64,000 bases of DNA from Merluccius polli (GCA_030340625.1 JAOPHQ010002851.1:62001-126000); one strand, 5' to 3'. Shown: positions 23,135 to 36,249, counted from the first letter of the stretch. Notes: generated from the sequence alone by a model not told the origin. Program-made: numbers and translations.

Positions 23135-25486
23135 ATTGTGTATATACCGTGTGTGTAGTATAGTGTGTGCCCTGTATACGGTATATCTTGTGCATCTCTT
23201 TCCAGGGAATACGAACCAGGGGAAAAAAATAAATGTATTGTCTCGTAAAGCGCCATTCTTTATCTCCTGCTGGGAGGACCAACCTGAGCATCTATGATTT
23301 ACACACGGGGTATTGAAGGCCTCCATTATGCATACTGTATACATTTGCATTCGCTCAAGGAAGCGAGTGTTATCCGTAGACCAGGAGTGTTCACCTCACC
23401 GGTGTGTGCATTGCATTGTCACTGTAAAGAAAGCAATGTCTCTCTCTCTCTCTCTCTCTGTTTCCATGTGGCCCGCTGCTGGCCCCAAGTGCTGTACGGG
23501 AGTGGGGGGGTTCGAAGTCTTATTGTCACATCCTCCATAGTGATGAGTCATTGAGACCGAATCTGTTTCGCTGACCTTTTGTAAAGCTGCCCTGGCATAT
23601 GGAGCTATACTCTCGCCATGCTGATGGCTTTATCCGCCCTCACCGGCTCTTCTGGGAGGCCTTTTGAACACAGAGATGCGTGTGTGTGTACGTATGTACG
23701 CACACATTGTACGTGTGTATCATCCTTTGCTTCCCACGTATGCCAGTGAGACAACCTATATATCTTCACACACTTCTCAAGCGTGTGAAGGACTGGTCTT
23801 GGAAATTACCTTCGGCTGTACACGCGTCCACAATACGTCTACAATACTTTCTGCGACTGTCGATGTTCCTCTGCACGTTTCCCTTACAAATAAACCAATT
23901 AAAAAAAAAAAAGGTTATGTACTTCTATGATGACTTGAAGAGGGGAAGTGCAGCGGCCGGTCAAGCGGGGCTGCAGTGGTGAAGCAACAACACGGAGCGG
24001 GGGGGGGGTGGGGGAACCGCGGGCGTCTCTCCGCGCTCCCTCCATTGATGTGGAAGCGCCAGCCTTCCCCTTCCCTCCCACAGTTGGGAGGCCGGAGAAC
24101 CGATTTCCCAGGGTGCGCATGCCGCTTTCATAGCCTCCTCCTACCCCGAGGCTAGCCTGTCCTTTCTGCTCCACTTCTGTGTAATTAAAGATGCTACGTA
24201 TTGGGAGAAGCGCCCACGGTTACCACAGAGGCTAAACAGAAGAAGGCTTCTCTTTTTTGTACCGGTTCCAGGTCCGCCTCTCGTGGGCGATATCAACTGC
24301 TCTGTTTCCTCTTCGCTGTATGTGGAGGTGATTCCTCGTCTTGTTATTGTTGGTCAAATGAAGGGGATTATCGACAGCATCTGGGTGGTCCACAATGCAT
24401 TTATAGAAAAGACCGTGCCCTGCAGAAGAGCGTCTGTGGAAACGTTTACCTTGTGCAAGGAAACGTGTGGTGCACACGGAAATCAGTACACTACAAATTT
24501 AAATACCGTTTGACGTCATACATACACTGACTGCACATAAACATGTATACGCATAACGACTAAAATAGCATAGAATAATAACCTAAACCTGCAGATCATT
24601 GCTGGGAGAGAGCTGTAGAGGGTGGGGGCCGCCACACTGGAGGCTCGGTCCCTGAAAGCCTGCGGTTGGTGGGCGTGTGTGTGTTTGTTTGTGTGTGTGT
24701 GTGTGTGTGTGTGGGGGGGGGGGGAGCAGAACCGTGTCTAAGGACAGCAGATTCTGTAATTGTCAAGATTGTCATTATATAACAGTTACCTGCCTTGATT
24801 TAAGAAGTTACTTCGCTGTCTCTCTCTCAGGGGCTTCATGTCGATCATAGTTCAGCTGTCTGTGTTCCCCCAGTTCCTCTAAGTTTATTTTCTTTTTTTG
24901 CTCGGTTAACATCTGAAACTCATCTCAGAATGATTCTGGCTTCACCGGCTGTTTCCCGGGAAGATTAACCGAGAGGGGGACACTTTCACACAAGTGAAGA
25001 ATAATAAAGTTAATTGAATTGTGTGGCTACATAGTGTGGGAAAGGCAGATGTGAGCCATGCTTCAAATACAGTTAAGGCTTCCATTAAAAAGTTTATCAG
25101 TAAAGTTGAATAATAAAAAAAATTCTGTTTAGTCTAAAGAGGAAGCAGTCCCTCTTCTGAGCTATATTAATTTAATGATTTATCACAAACATTTGAGCAC
25201 AGCGAACATAAAAAAAACAAACCAAAAAATGAATATTCAAGTGTTCTCTTAATAGTTTTGGTCCATTTTGTCGTGATACAAAACACTGATCGACCGTAGA
25301 TCATTGTACAAAATGAAAACGCTGGTTCAAGACCCAATATTCTCCCGACGCCTTATCATCCCCCGTTGTTGTTCCATGTGCTCACTGTAGATGACACAGT
25401 ACTCACAGTACTGTTTACTAAGAGATGCTGGGCGGGGTGACCATTGAATAAAGAGTGCAATATACAGGATACTGATATTTCTGTTA
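22548..25486. other. intergenic spacer
   Basis: About 2.9 kb between two DUSP genes. It holds CA runs (23102-23130, about 24678-24712), a CT patch (23437-23458) and short homopolymers. I see no exon, tRNA or clear transposon; short open frames here have no recognisable content. Confidence 0.55.
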
Positions 25487-27198
25487 TTACAGGATGTGGC
25501 AGGTTCTCTTCTTCCTCTTCAGCTGCAGATCGAGATCCAGCAGCAGAGCCAGGAAGTTGCGGTTGGGGTAGATGGCTCTCTTCTCCACCAGGTTCTTCAA
25601 GGCCCGCCGGAGGGGGAGGTTGCGGTGGATCATGAGATACGCCAGCACCAAGGTGGAGGACCGACTCAGTCCCATGATGCAGTGCACCAGAACCTTGCCT
25701 AAAGAAAGAGGAGTGGGAGAGAGAGGGAGAGAGAGAGAGAGAGAGGGGGGGGGGAGATGCAAAAGGATTTGCAAGAGGTCTCCGTCTTAGCGATATCATA
25801 CATGGCTGCTCATCTCAAAACGGCAGCCGTTCTCCCGACTCTCCCAACCGTCCCGCCGCCGGCTAAAAATAGTGTCCACGATTAACTTCCTTTGTTCACT
25901 TTACGCCTCTCTCTCTCTCTCTCGTCCTTTACTCGATCGCTATGCTGTAAAAGAAACCGGGGTGGTAGTGACCTCGCGATAGACTTGAATTCTGCAAGGT
26001 AAGCCCTGACTGCTGCTAGCTCCACCCCAGAACTGCCAGGAGCGCTGACGACACGTGACTTTGAGATGACAGCATCAATGGGTTTTATTAAAGAATTATA
26101 AATGACATGGGGGGGGGGGGAACTGATATGGCTTGATGTACAAAGAACTGCACTTGAAAGAAAAATGGATATGTTGGCGCTAATCACCTGAAGTCAGACC
26201 CCGTCTAACGCCGTTTTGTACAGACGGTACGCATTGCATCCATCAGCGGTTGTGCCGTAATTGAAATAGCCCATTCATCCATTGTTGCGAATCAGGCGTC
26301 CTTAAGGAGTCTTACCATCTGGGGCTTTCAGGGCCTTGTGAATGAAATCGGCCGCAGGTTTGAAGTAAACGTCGATGTCAAAGTAGGTGGAGTCCTCCGC
26401 TGGAATGCCACAGTACACAATGTCGTTGCCGTAAAATCTTTGGTCCCCAATGCTGCCTCGCTTGGAATGGGCAGCGTTTAACACGTGAGTAATGCCTAGT
26501 TTCTGCAAAGCAGTCCTGTTCTGGGCTATGTGCCTGCAGAGTACAGAAGGGAGTGAACACGTTGACACACAACACGCAAATTAGATCAGGGAAATATGTC
26601 ATACTTCATGCCCAGGGTCCAAAATTAACACCTGCCACCAGCCAAGGGCGGACAGATTTGACCTTTTGGCAGGTACAAAAAAAACAGGGTTACATATTAA
26701 AACAATTGCTTGGCCGGTGGCTTTTTCCACTCTGGCAGGTAGACAATTCTAAAAGCTAATTTTGGACCCTGTTCATGCACAACACACATTTTCACATCGG
26801 TGTGAGATGTGTCACTGTTGTTGTTAAACAAATATATATTCAAGATTCAAGAAGCTTTATTCATCCCGAGGGAAATTACTGTGCAACAGTTGCAATACAA
26901 AGGTGCAATACAAAGGTGGGAAGGTAATACAGGGTTTAGAATACAAATAAGCTAACATAAAATAAATAAAATAAAATAAAGGCTAACATAAAATAAATCA
27001 AACAATTAACTAAATACTAAATGTGACAAAATACACAAGATGCAAGATATAGAATAGCTTAGCTACTTACACATTCCCGATGTAGATGTTGGGCCAGACC
27101 TCATCAACCTGATGCAGCTGCAGATCGCACGAGTCCAAAACTTTCTGCAAATCCTTCACTGTCATGTACTGCTTCCTCTTGTCTTTCACGGTGGACAT
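25487..27198 (-). CDS. DUSP13-like dual-specificity phosphatase
   Basis: Exons 27198-27071, 26533-26316, 25698-25487, giving 185 residues. The ATG at 27198-27196 starts MSTVKDKRKQYMTVKDL. It has the VDEVWPNIYIGN motif, then AQNRTALQKLGITHVLNAAH, general acid in GIPAED and catalytic loop HCIMGLSRS, and a basic C-terminus QLKRKKRTCHIL. Phase 2 and phase 1 introns match the rest of the cluster. The ITHVLNAAH...FYG pattern is closer to DUSP13A than DUSP13B, so this may be a fish-specific duplicate of that type. Catalytic residues are intact. Confidence 0.88.
26835..27005 (-). mobile_element. retroposon tail in DUSP intron 1
   Basis: ATTCAAGATTCAAGAAGCTT followed by TATTCATCCCGAGGGAAATT and AATAAAATAAA-type repeats, a common fish LINE/SINE 3' end pattern in reverse. 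Assigned from pattern only. Confidence 0.4.
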
Positions 27199-27244
27199 TT
27201 TAAGTAGACTCTGACTAGAACAGAGTCTGCTTTATTCCAAATGG

Positions 27245-27340
27245 GTTGCTATTATTATTATTATTATTATTATTATTATGACTATTGTTATTGTTATTAT
27301 TATTATTGCTATTTTTATTATTATTATTATTATTATTATT
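27245..27340. repeat. (ATT)n microsatellite
   Basis: Imperfect ATT/GTT trinucleotide run just upstream of the DUSP13-like start codon and upstream of the 3' end of the next DUSP gene. Confidence 0.9.
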
Positions 27341-27619
27341 AAAAGTCCGCCTGCCTGCTCCTGCGCAGGGTGATCCGTCCGAGCAGGTGCGTCTCCACTG
27401 TCTTCCAAATTTAGTGCTCACCCTTGACCTGGAGCAGCGCTGTCCTACCAGTGCGCGCCGCAGGGGGCGCCATTGCGCAGCGCTTCAGTAACCTATACAT
27501 ACTAATGTAAACCGGTGTCTGTTAAACGTCATGTAAACGCCTACCACTTAGTTAACGCAGGATCTCTACTCTGCTTGAAAAAAATAAATAAACATTTTTG
27601 TAAAAAAAAAAAGAAGAAG

Positions 27620-27914
27620 TTAACTTTCAGTCCAGTCCTGCGCGCCGTGCAGCTGGACGTCCAGGGCGCTCAGCTGCCGCAGGAAGCCTCTGTTGGGGAA
27701 GACCCAGCGCCGCTCCTTCACCTTGAGGATGGCGTCCAGGAGCCGGTAACCGTGGCGTATCATCAGGTAGGCCAGGACCAGCGAGGCGGACCTGCTCACG
27801 CCCACCGCACAGTGCACCATCACCCTGGCTGGGGAAGGAGGAGGACCCCAACAACATGACTCAAACTATAGATGGACACATATTGTAGCCTATTACTCTA
27901 TGCAGACTGGTTGT

Positions 27915-27947
<33 letters not shown>

Positions 27948-27970
27948 GGGGGGGGTATATATGCCTGTGT

Positions 27971-28003
<33 letters not shown>

Positions 28004-28879
28004 GGGTGTGTGTGTGTGTGTATGTGTGTGGGGTGTGTGTGTGTGTGTGTGTGTGTTTATGGGGTGTGAATGTGTAGGGCCTATGTGTGTGTGTGTGTGT
28101 GTGTGTATGCATGTGTATTTATGTGTATATGTATGTGTGTGTGTGTGTGTGTGTGTGTATTATAGCCTTCCTATATGTGTGTATATGTATGTGTATCATT
28201 GCATACCACCGGGTGTGTCCAGCGCCCTCTGGATGTAGTCCGCGCACGGGGTGAAATAGCGGGCCAGGTGAAAGGCGGCGGAGTCCTCCGCCGCCACTCC
28301 ATAATAATCCACACTGTCGCCATGGAAACGGCGGCTCCCCGCGCTGCGCGGCGCGCCGTGCGCCGCGTTCAGGACGTGCGTGATGCCCAGTTTCCACAGG
28401 CTGTAGCGGTCGTTGGCCACCGACCTGCCGCGGGGTTCAAGTAGTGTGGAGGATATCAACATGGGGGTTATTATTAGAGATTCAAGATTCAAAGTGTTTT
28501 TATCATATGCACACAGTAGAAAACATGTTTCCATGTGCAATGACATTCTTGCTTTGCCGTCCCGCAGAATGCCAACACATGTAAAATGTACAATAGGAAA
28601 AAAAACAAAAAAACAATTTATACTAAATAAAAATGTACACGATAACAACAACATTATTATTATTATTATTATTAGGCTATTATTATTATTAGCCTATGTT
28701 TGAACTGTGGGTCATTATCATTCTCACATGTCTCCGATGAACAAGTTGGGCCACACTTCGTCCGCATGGTTGCCGAACCGCGGCCCCCCGTGCAGGACCA
28801 CTTCCAGGTCCCGCACCGATGGGGTGGGGGGGTGGGGGGGTCCCACGGTGCGGGTCCCGGCTCCCCGTAGACCGGGCAT
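27620..28879 (-). CDS. dusp13a: DUSP13A-like dual-specificity phosphatase
   Basis: Exons 28879-28728, 28424-28207, 27828-27620, giving 192 residues (human DUSP13A about 188). The ATG at 28879-28877 is the first ATG after an in-frame stop and gives MPGLRGAGTRTVG. Shared DUSP13A traits are HADEVWPNLFIGD, NDRYSLWKLGITHVLNAAHG, and RRWVFPNRGFLRQL near the C-terminus. General acid is in GVAAED and the catalytic loop is HCAVGVSRS. It is the cluster member nearest SAMD8, as expected from synteny. Intron 2 is largely GT microsatellite (27915-28160). Confidence 0.88.
27915..28160. repeat. (GT)n-rich tract
   Basis: Several hundred bases of GT repeats broken by GGGG, TATA and TTTA segments, inside intron 2 of the DUSP13A-like gene. 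Confidence 0.95.
28470..28600 (-). mobile_element. LINE-type retroposon tail
   Basis: GATTCAAGATTCAAAGTGTT then ATATGCACACAGTAGAAAAC and GCAATGACATTCTTGC resemble the 3' end of fish L2/CR1-type LINEs. It lies in intron 1 of the DUSP13A-like gene. Confidence 0.4.
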
Positions 28880-29640
28880 GGCGTACGGACCTGAGGTGCG
28901 GCTGTCTCGCCGCGGCTCTCCGGTAGTCCAGTCGGTGCGCACACCGGAGACAGCAACAGGTGTCCCTATAGGCTAAATATAAAACAGTAACATGATTACT
29001 GTTTGGGTGTGTTTATGTGTTTATTACAAACATAGGATCAGTCATAGGATTGACTATTAGGGGGTAAAGGTACAATATATTAATATATTTCACAAATCTA
29101 CATCTTACCTACCTAAATCTTACCTACTGTGCAGTATTTTACAACGTGCAGTACTCTTTTTTCAATGTGCAATACTCCACAATGACTCCTCAGGACTGTG
29201 CACCTTACCTCCCTTTTCTTTGTTTATATTATAGGCCTATTGTATATTTTTTATATTTTCTTGCCTATGTTTATATTGTATATTTTTTATATTTTATATT
29301 ATTGTTGTTCACTGTTGCACTGTTATTGGAGTTGGCTTTTGATATCATTGTACATGTGTATAGTGACAAAAAAAAGGCTCTATTCTATTCTGCATGGCAT
29401 TTGTGAACTTCATTATAACGACTTGAGCCCCATTTTGTCTATAATGTGTGTGTGTGTGTGTGTGTTTATGATAAGGCTAGGGCAGTGCACACAACACACG
29501 CCCCAACCTCGGCCACAACTGCTGATAATCATGTGTGTGTGTGCGTGTGTGTGCGCGCGCGTGTGTGTGTAATCCCAACGTGGTAGGTCCCAACGCCAAA
29601 CGGTGCAATGCACCATGTCGCCAGTAGGGGTCACCATTGT
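28880..29640. other. spacer between divergent DUSP13A-like and SAMD8 genes
   Basis: AT-rich with GT runs at 29444-29466 and 29533-29570. No exon seen. It is the shared upstream region of two divergently transcribed genes. Confidence 0.55.
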
Positions 29641-29649
29641 CAACTAGCG

Positions 29650-29890
29650 CCAACGTCCGAATTCAAAGCTATTTATTTGTGCGCAGCTCTTCCAGGCGTT
29701 ACGGCGTGTTGTCAAGCACGGTAATGCTAACCCGCCGAAAGCCAAGGCGAAATGAACCTTAACAAACGTTTAATGTCCGCGGTGCATGTCGACAAGCTTT
29801 CGCCAGACTCATGTGAGATGCCATACAGCTAGTTTGCCCAAGATACGCTGTCGCGTTGTCTGTCCCTGTCGGTGCTTACATCAGATTACA
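29650..29890 (+). promoter_or_regulatory. samd8: probable SAMD8 promoter and 5' non-coding exon
   Basis: CpG-containing sequence that ends in a good donor (CAGATTACA/gtgagtaa at 29891). The SAMD8 coding exon has an acceptor TTCAG at 30611-30615, 19 bases upstream of its ATG, so a spliced leader from here is likely. The transcription start is not determined. Confidence 0.4.
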
Positions 29891-30634
29891 GTGAGTAACC
29901 CGTCCGCATTAAACAGGCTTATGTCTGCTAGGTAGCTCAGAGCTAGTGAGCATTAGCCACTTGCTGCCCTGATGGCCGGTGTAATGGCAGAGATGTTGTG
30001 TCAGATGCACTGAGGATTACCACTTTATGAACCCCCTTTTTTTAAGTGAGTACTTTTTCAAGCTTGACTTTTTATTAGCCGTAGCTTTTTGGGTAGCTTG
30101 TCACCAAAAGCTTGGCTAGCAAGACATTGTTGTTGTTTTTATAACAGTATAATAAGATAACATGAGGCTGCTCTGTTATTAGGGGTGACATATGGTGCAG
30201 GTTACAGCACACATACTAACTGGGCATAATAGGTTATTTCATTATTAGACAATGATGTATGGAGGATGTGTTGTCATTGAGTTAGTAAGGCCTAAATAAA
30301 GGGGTATGGGGCAAGCAGTAGCATTGTAAGGTGTCTCTCTGCCCCTTCACCTAAATTATTAAAACAAATAGTGGGTGTGGATCTCATTGTGCAATTTCCC
30401 ATGGTTGTGCAAGCATCTTACTCAAGGAAAAGCACATATTTGCCTTGCTGGACTCATTATTGTACAGCATTTCCTATGCTGTACAAGTGTTACTCTGACT
30501 TTTCCAGCCTTTTTTTGTCTGCAAGTATATACATTAATATTCAGGTGATACCTTTTTCACATTTTATGTTGTATCATTAATGTGAATTCGTTGAACGTTG
30601 CATTCATCTGTTCAGCTTTCTCGGTGTGGAGGAA

Positions 30635-33600
30635 ATGACCCAGCTGAGCGTTCGCCGCTGGACCACCAAGCATGTGGCCCGGTGGCTGAAGGAGGAGGGT
30701 TTCTGCGACTATGTGGACCTGCTGTGCAACCGGCACCGGCTGGACGGCACCAGCCTGCTCAGCCTCAGCGAGTATGACCTCCGCTCGCCGCCCTTGGAGC
30801 TCAAGGTGCTGGGGGACATCAAGCGGCTGATGCAGTCCATCCGCAAGCTCCAGAAGCAGAACGTGGACCTGCTGGAGGAGCTGGGCCTGCCCTTCGACGG
30901 CCACTCCCCCACGGGCTCCGGGGGCAGCCTGGACTGGCTGTGCAACGGGGACCCCGGCAGGGAGTGCGACAGCGCGGAGACGGCGCCCGTCGGCGAGGAG
31001 TACCACCAGTACACCAACGGGAAGTACAAGCAGCAGTCCCGCCGCCTGGACCCAGAGTACTGGAAGACGGCGCTCAGCTCCGTGTACGTGGTGTTTGTGT
31101 TTGGCTTCACCTCCTTCGTCATGGTCATCGTGCATGAGAGAGTGCCAGACATGCGCACCTACCCTCCTCTGCCAGACATCTTTTTAGACAGGTGGGTGTC
31201 CCATCTCATTTTCTAAGATGTAAGATGTTTTTCTGTCAGGTGAACGGGAGTGAGAGCGACAAACATCATTTCTATGTTTTTAACTAAGCCCTGGATCAAG
31301 CAAGATATGGCTGCTTGCTTTGTATTTATCATACCACTCAAAGACGATGAACAATAATATATATATTGTTGTTCATCGTCTTTAAGTGGTATGATGATTG
31401 TATAAAAGTCCTCATACTTATTCAGTTGGTAAATGTTAGGAGTTGTCTGGTATATCAACATGAACTTGGGATTATTCTTTATTATATTTGTGTGTTGGTA
31501 ACTGTCCACTTCACTGTGTACCAATTCTTCATGTTTAGACTAAATGTGCGAGGGCAGAGCAACCACCTTATCTGTTACCCTAGAGACGCCTGTAAAGTTT
31601 CTCCAGCCCAAGGAAAAATGTCCTTTCCTCCACTCAGCATAAACTGTATAAACGTGTATCTCTTGTGTAGGCCTTGTGCCTGCTTCAGCTAGTACTCCGT
31701 GACATTGTTTTGCTTCTCCTGATACTAAGACGTTGTTATCTGGGGGGGTGCTGAAAACGTGATTCTGGACAGGGCTGCCACATACACTACTTACTTGTTC
31801 TTGATTCTGTATGTGTTCACACGACCTGAATAAACCAGAAGCATTGTGATCACACAGTACCCACTGTCTTGGTCACTTTGTTTCCCGGAAGTCCGTAAGC
31901 TTCCAGGGTTCGAGAAAAGATGGATGACTCCATCCAAATAGACAACAGAAAAAAAGATCACAACAGTACATTTCTACACCCAGCCCTAATTTAATTTCAA
32001 ATTTCATCTGTGATATCAGGCCAGAGTGGACTGGACATTATTAATGCCCTACTTTCTAAAAGCCAGTGTCCTTGCGTATTCCCCAATGGACTAGCTTTGG
32101 CAAAAAAAAGGTGTCTTTGATTGACCCACTTTTAAGGGGACTGTTGAGAACTTTTGTTTACATTGAGCTGCTAGAGATGATTGTCTTGGCTTGCTGTGAG
32201 AGCTGATTGCTGGGAAAGGGGCAGAATGCTTTTGGCCAAGTGAATTTTGAATGAAATCAATTATGCTGCGAGCTGTCTGACTTCTCAGCGGCTTAGCTAA
32301 AATCGGCTAGATTGACTATGTTAGATTGATTACAATTATGTTTAACACTTATGATGTGGAAATTATGAGCCTCCAGGCAATGTATGATGCTCTTTGAAGA
32401 GATATGTGCTTGGGCTGTGTAATTTAACACTTTGAACCTTTTTATTTTCTACCAGTGTGCCTAGAATACCCTGGGCCTTTGCCATGGCTGAGGCTTGCGG
32501 AGTGATCCTCTGCAATATCTGGCTGCTGGTTCTACTGCTCCACAAGCACAGGTAAAGTACCCATTTCTTTGTGCTTTAGATGCACTTTTAAACATTACAT
32601 ATCTTGACTTGTCTTTTACTTTGGAGAAGATACTTAATAAGGGAGCACACATCACAAATAAAAGCTATATTGTCAAGCTCTGCCTTCCCTGCTGTAGGTC
32701 TATTCTACTGCGCCGCCTGTGCAGCCTCATGGGTACCGTGTTCATGCTGCGCTGCATCACCATGTTCGTCACCTCCCTGTCTGTCCCGGGACAGCACCTG
32801 CAGTGTTCAGGAAAGGTAAGTAGCCCGGTAATCTGCGTCAAACAACACCCAGCTGGCAGACCTGCAGAATGCGTGCGTAAGCGCTTGATTTATTTGTATT
32901 TCTTTTTTCCTTTTTTTCCCATTGTTTGTCACCATCGGTTGCGTCTGCTCCCCATTACAGATTTATGGGGACATGTGGGCCAAACTGCATCGAGCTGTGG
33001 CCATCTGGAGTGGCTTCGGGATGAGCCTTACTGGAGTGCATACATGCGGGGACTACATGTTCAGTGGCCACACGGTGGTGATCACCATGCTCAACTTTTT
33101 TGTCACAGAGTGTGAGTTTTCGAACACTGTGTTTTATTATGGTGTATACAACTTCCCTTCGGGAGGTTGAACTAGGGGGCAAAGCATTGTAAAAGGAAAA
33201 ACGTCAGAGTACTGCTCCTGCTGCCCTCTGGTGACTGTCAGTGGTACCACAGTCCTAGAGAGAACACCTTCACTACCACTGTTGGAAATTAAACAACAAA
33301 CAATACACATATTGTAAACGCTAATTGGCTCAAATAGTACAATGCCATAGTTTAAATGGCAAGTGTAGTCAATGTGCAGGGAGTTCTGTTTATATATTTA
33401 TTTATTTATTATTTGTTTAATAAGCATGAATATTACTTATGTATAGCTTGGTTGTAAAGCCATTTTTGAACACTTGTTTTTCCCCATTTCTGTGACAGAC
33501 ACCCCCAGGACGTGGAACTTCATCCACACCCTGTCGTGGGTCCTCAACCTGTTCGGCATCTTCTTCATCCTGGCCGCCCACGAGCACTACTCCATCGACG

Positions 33601-33803
33601 TCTTCATCGCCTTCTACATCACGACCAGACTCTTCCTGTACTACCACACGCTGGCCAACACGCGCGCCTACCAGCAGAGCCGCCGCGCGCGCATCTGGTT
33701 CCCCATGTTCTCCTTCTTCGAGTGCAACGTCAACGGACCCGTGCCCAACGAGTACTGTTGGCCCTTCGCCAAGCCAGTCATGCTACGACGTCTGATAAGT
33801 TGA
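30635..33803 (+). CDS. samd8: SAMD8 (SMSr) ceramide phosphoethanolamine synthase
   Basis: ER multi-pass enzyme related to sphingomyelin synthases. It makes ceramide phosphoethanolamine and senses ER ceramide. Exons 30635-31191, 32456-32551, 32698-32815, 32961-33111 and 33499-33803 encode 408 residues (human about 415). The N-terminal SAM domain spans about residues 5-72 (RRWTTKHVARWL to GDIKRLMQSI), followed by a linker and six predicted membrane spans starting near TALSSVYVVFVFGFTSF-type sequence. The catalytic His/His/Asp set is visible in CGDYMFSGHTVV and EHYSIDVF. The C-terminus YCWPFAKPVMLRRLIS matches the family. ATG at 30635 is the first in frame after the acceptor. Gene order next to VDAC2 is conserved. 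Confidence 0.97.
31330..31393. repeat. fold-back in SAMD8 intron 1
   Basis: ACCACTCAAAGACGATGAAC and GTTCATCGTCTTTAAGTGGT face each other around an AT-rich loop (AATAATATATATATTG). One mismatch in the arms. Confidence 0.85.
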
Positions 33804-35120
33804 GGGCGGTCAGACTCAGTGTGCCAGTGCTGCTTTTTTATTTTTTATTTTTATTTTTTTAGGTCCTCCATCCAATTGTTGCCAACTGTTTGAGAGCCTT
33901 CCACCGCGGCTCAGGTCACCCTAACGACGCCCGGGTCTGACAGGGTGCACACGTCGTAATGACACGTTCTGGGACTTCCGTCAGTATTTCCAGGAGTGGA
34001 TTATATAAGATCCAATGAACCATCCAGAGTTTGTTAAAGCGCCATACGTTCCACTTTTCTTTCACATTAAATGTGCGTCACTACAAGAAGGATACGTCAC
34101 TCTAATTGATTTTAATTTACCAGCTTGCACAGCATTTTTTACGTTGTTAAAATAGAACTATTTAAATTATACAAATAAATGTAACAAAAAATAAATCTAC
34201 TAATATATTTCTCAATCACCATGAAATTTATTGTGAAATTAACATCACTCATTATGTCAAGGTCTCTTATAGGGATTATAGTGAACATTTACTGGTGAAC
34301 TTTGTATATTTGATATTTGATTTACTGTGAGCTCTATAGACAATAGTAAACGCAATATAGGGCTAATGGGACACTGTTGACTCTTGCATTGCAAGGAGCA
34401 GCCCTTTCTCACGCTGTACAACCAGTGGCAGTAGATAGGCGACGCTTCAAAGTATAAATTGATCTACATTCCATAAGATTCCTGTGTTTTCCACAGCTTT
34501 AGTAAATACTAACGTCTACCGCCACTAATGTAATTCTTCTCGTTGTGAAATTAATCAGATCTTGGATATGTCTGTTAGTGTGGCTTTAATGTTGGTTGTT
34601 CAAATGCCCCCGCCTTCCCCTTGATTATGTCAACTAAAGAATAATGGGAATGGAGCCAAAATGGATGTAGTGTGAAAGGTTCTCCAAATGTCTTAATGGT
34701 TTTCAATTTGCCAATCACCATAGATGTTACAAAAGGCTTGTCTGTATAAGAAATAGCTGATGTCTTTAATGTTAAATGGCTTTTAAGGTAAATGGCCACA
34801 TGTCTGTGGATAGTTAGTTGTATCCTTTTTGTATTAATATGTTATATACATGACTAGAAAAGTACAATTTAAACCTAAAAGAATACCAATGGATTGGTAT
34901 CTTTTGAGTAGCATTTGCTTACATTTGTACGTATTTGTTCATTTTGTATTAATTTATTTTGTAAATGTCAAGTATTTTTTATATTTTATATATAAGGTTA
35001 TTGCAACATGCACATTCAGAGGCTATGTTTACAGTTGCTCATAACTATGTATTTGTTTAAAAAGACAATGTGCATTTTTTTTATTGCCACTACAATAAAG
35101 TTGTCGTAATGTAATTGGTA
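33804..35120 (+). other. samd8: SAMD8 3' UTR region
   Basis: AT-rich trailing sequence after the stop with AATAAA at 35094-35099. No other open frame with recognisable content. Confidence 0.55.
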
Positions 35121-35418
35121 CTCATGGCATGTTAGCATAATTTCTTTTAATGGAATAAAAATCCACAAATCATCAACCGGGCATAAAGACGGTGTGCATG
35201 TGCTCTTGTCCTTCCCATTAATGAGTTGCCATTAATAAACTAAACTACTTAAGTGTAGAGTCAGTACCTACAGGCTACTGCACCTACTATGCATTTGCTG
35301 CTTTTAATTAATTTTTATTAAAAAAGGGTAAAATTTGTATAACCTAATGAGGTGTCACAGTCCTGCAGAAGTACTTTCTCAGCTGCTGATGCTGCTGACT
35401 GGCATCCATGTTGCTAGA

Positions 35419-35456
<38 letters not shown>

Positions 35457-35899
35457 TACCGTGCCGCAAAGTTTGGGTGTAGCCGATTCCTACCAAGCTG
35501 GCATTGTTCACCTTAGCCTACACAAATACAAAAAGTACAATATTTAAAAACATTTGACATAATACTAAAGTATTAATTTAACACTAAGTATTTACCATGA
35601 ACATACACATAACTAATAGGGCTTGTACATCAGAATGTATCATGGGATTTTTTTTGTTGGCGATACTCACTATTAATTACTAAACACTGGCCAAAAAGAG
35701 CATTATTACCAACATAACTAATATTCCAATGACCCTATGCTTCTGAAATTGCAGAGGTCATTGTGATGAGACGTTGCGATGTACAAACCCTACATACACA
35801 TACATACAACAACATAAACAACATTTAACTTCTTATTATTTTATAAGTTTGTATTAAACCTGTATTTAACCAGGTAAGAAACTCATTGAGATTTAAAAA
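35419..35899 (-). repeat. inverted duplicate of VDAC2 exon 7 and flanks
   Basis: The reverse complement of 35452-35899 matches 40216-40663 over the same 447-bp length with only scattered substitutions. The 58-nt coding exon copy (about 35458-35515) is identical to the VDAC2 penultimate coding exon and keeps acceptor TTGTGTAG and donor GTAAGAGTG. Homology runs into a CA/GT microsatellite at 35419-35452. It lies between SAMD8 and the VDAC2 promoter, antisense to VDAC2. Confidence 0.95.
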
Positions 35900-35926
35900 C
35901 ACACAGATAGGGTGTCAATACGTCGC

Positions 35927-35929
<3 letters not shown>

Positions 35930-35991
<62 letters not shown>
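35930..35991. repeat. (ATT)n microsatellite
   Basis: About 20 TTA/ATT trinucleotides in a row upstream of VDAC2. Confidence 0.95.
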
Positions 35992-35994
<3 letters not shown>

Positions 35995-36249
35995 AGACCA
36001 TCTTTAGGGGGTCAGATCTGATGCGGTGTTTCCAGATTACAGGTCACGCTACCGGCAAGCCGTACTAGCGTAATGGTAACCATGGTGATTCAGGGGGCTG
36101 CCTTTCGCCGTTCACAAATTGGGCATTAATATTTACCCGGAACATGTTTACGGTTGATGTATAATATATTACCCGAATGTTTGAAATCAAATTTAACATA
36201 GTTATTCAATCATGAACTGAAAAATAGCGTCACTAGCGTCGGCGACTGC

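Noticed and set aside
35455..35520. VDAC2-like exon as part of a separate VDAC gene
   Set aside because: Only one 58-nt exon is present, in reverse and embedded in copied intron sequence; no other VDAC exons around it.
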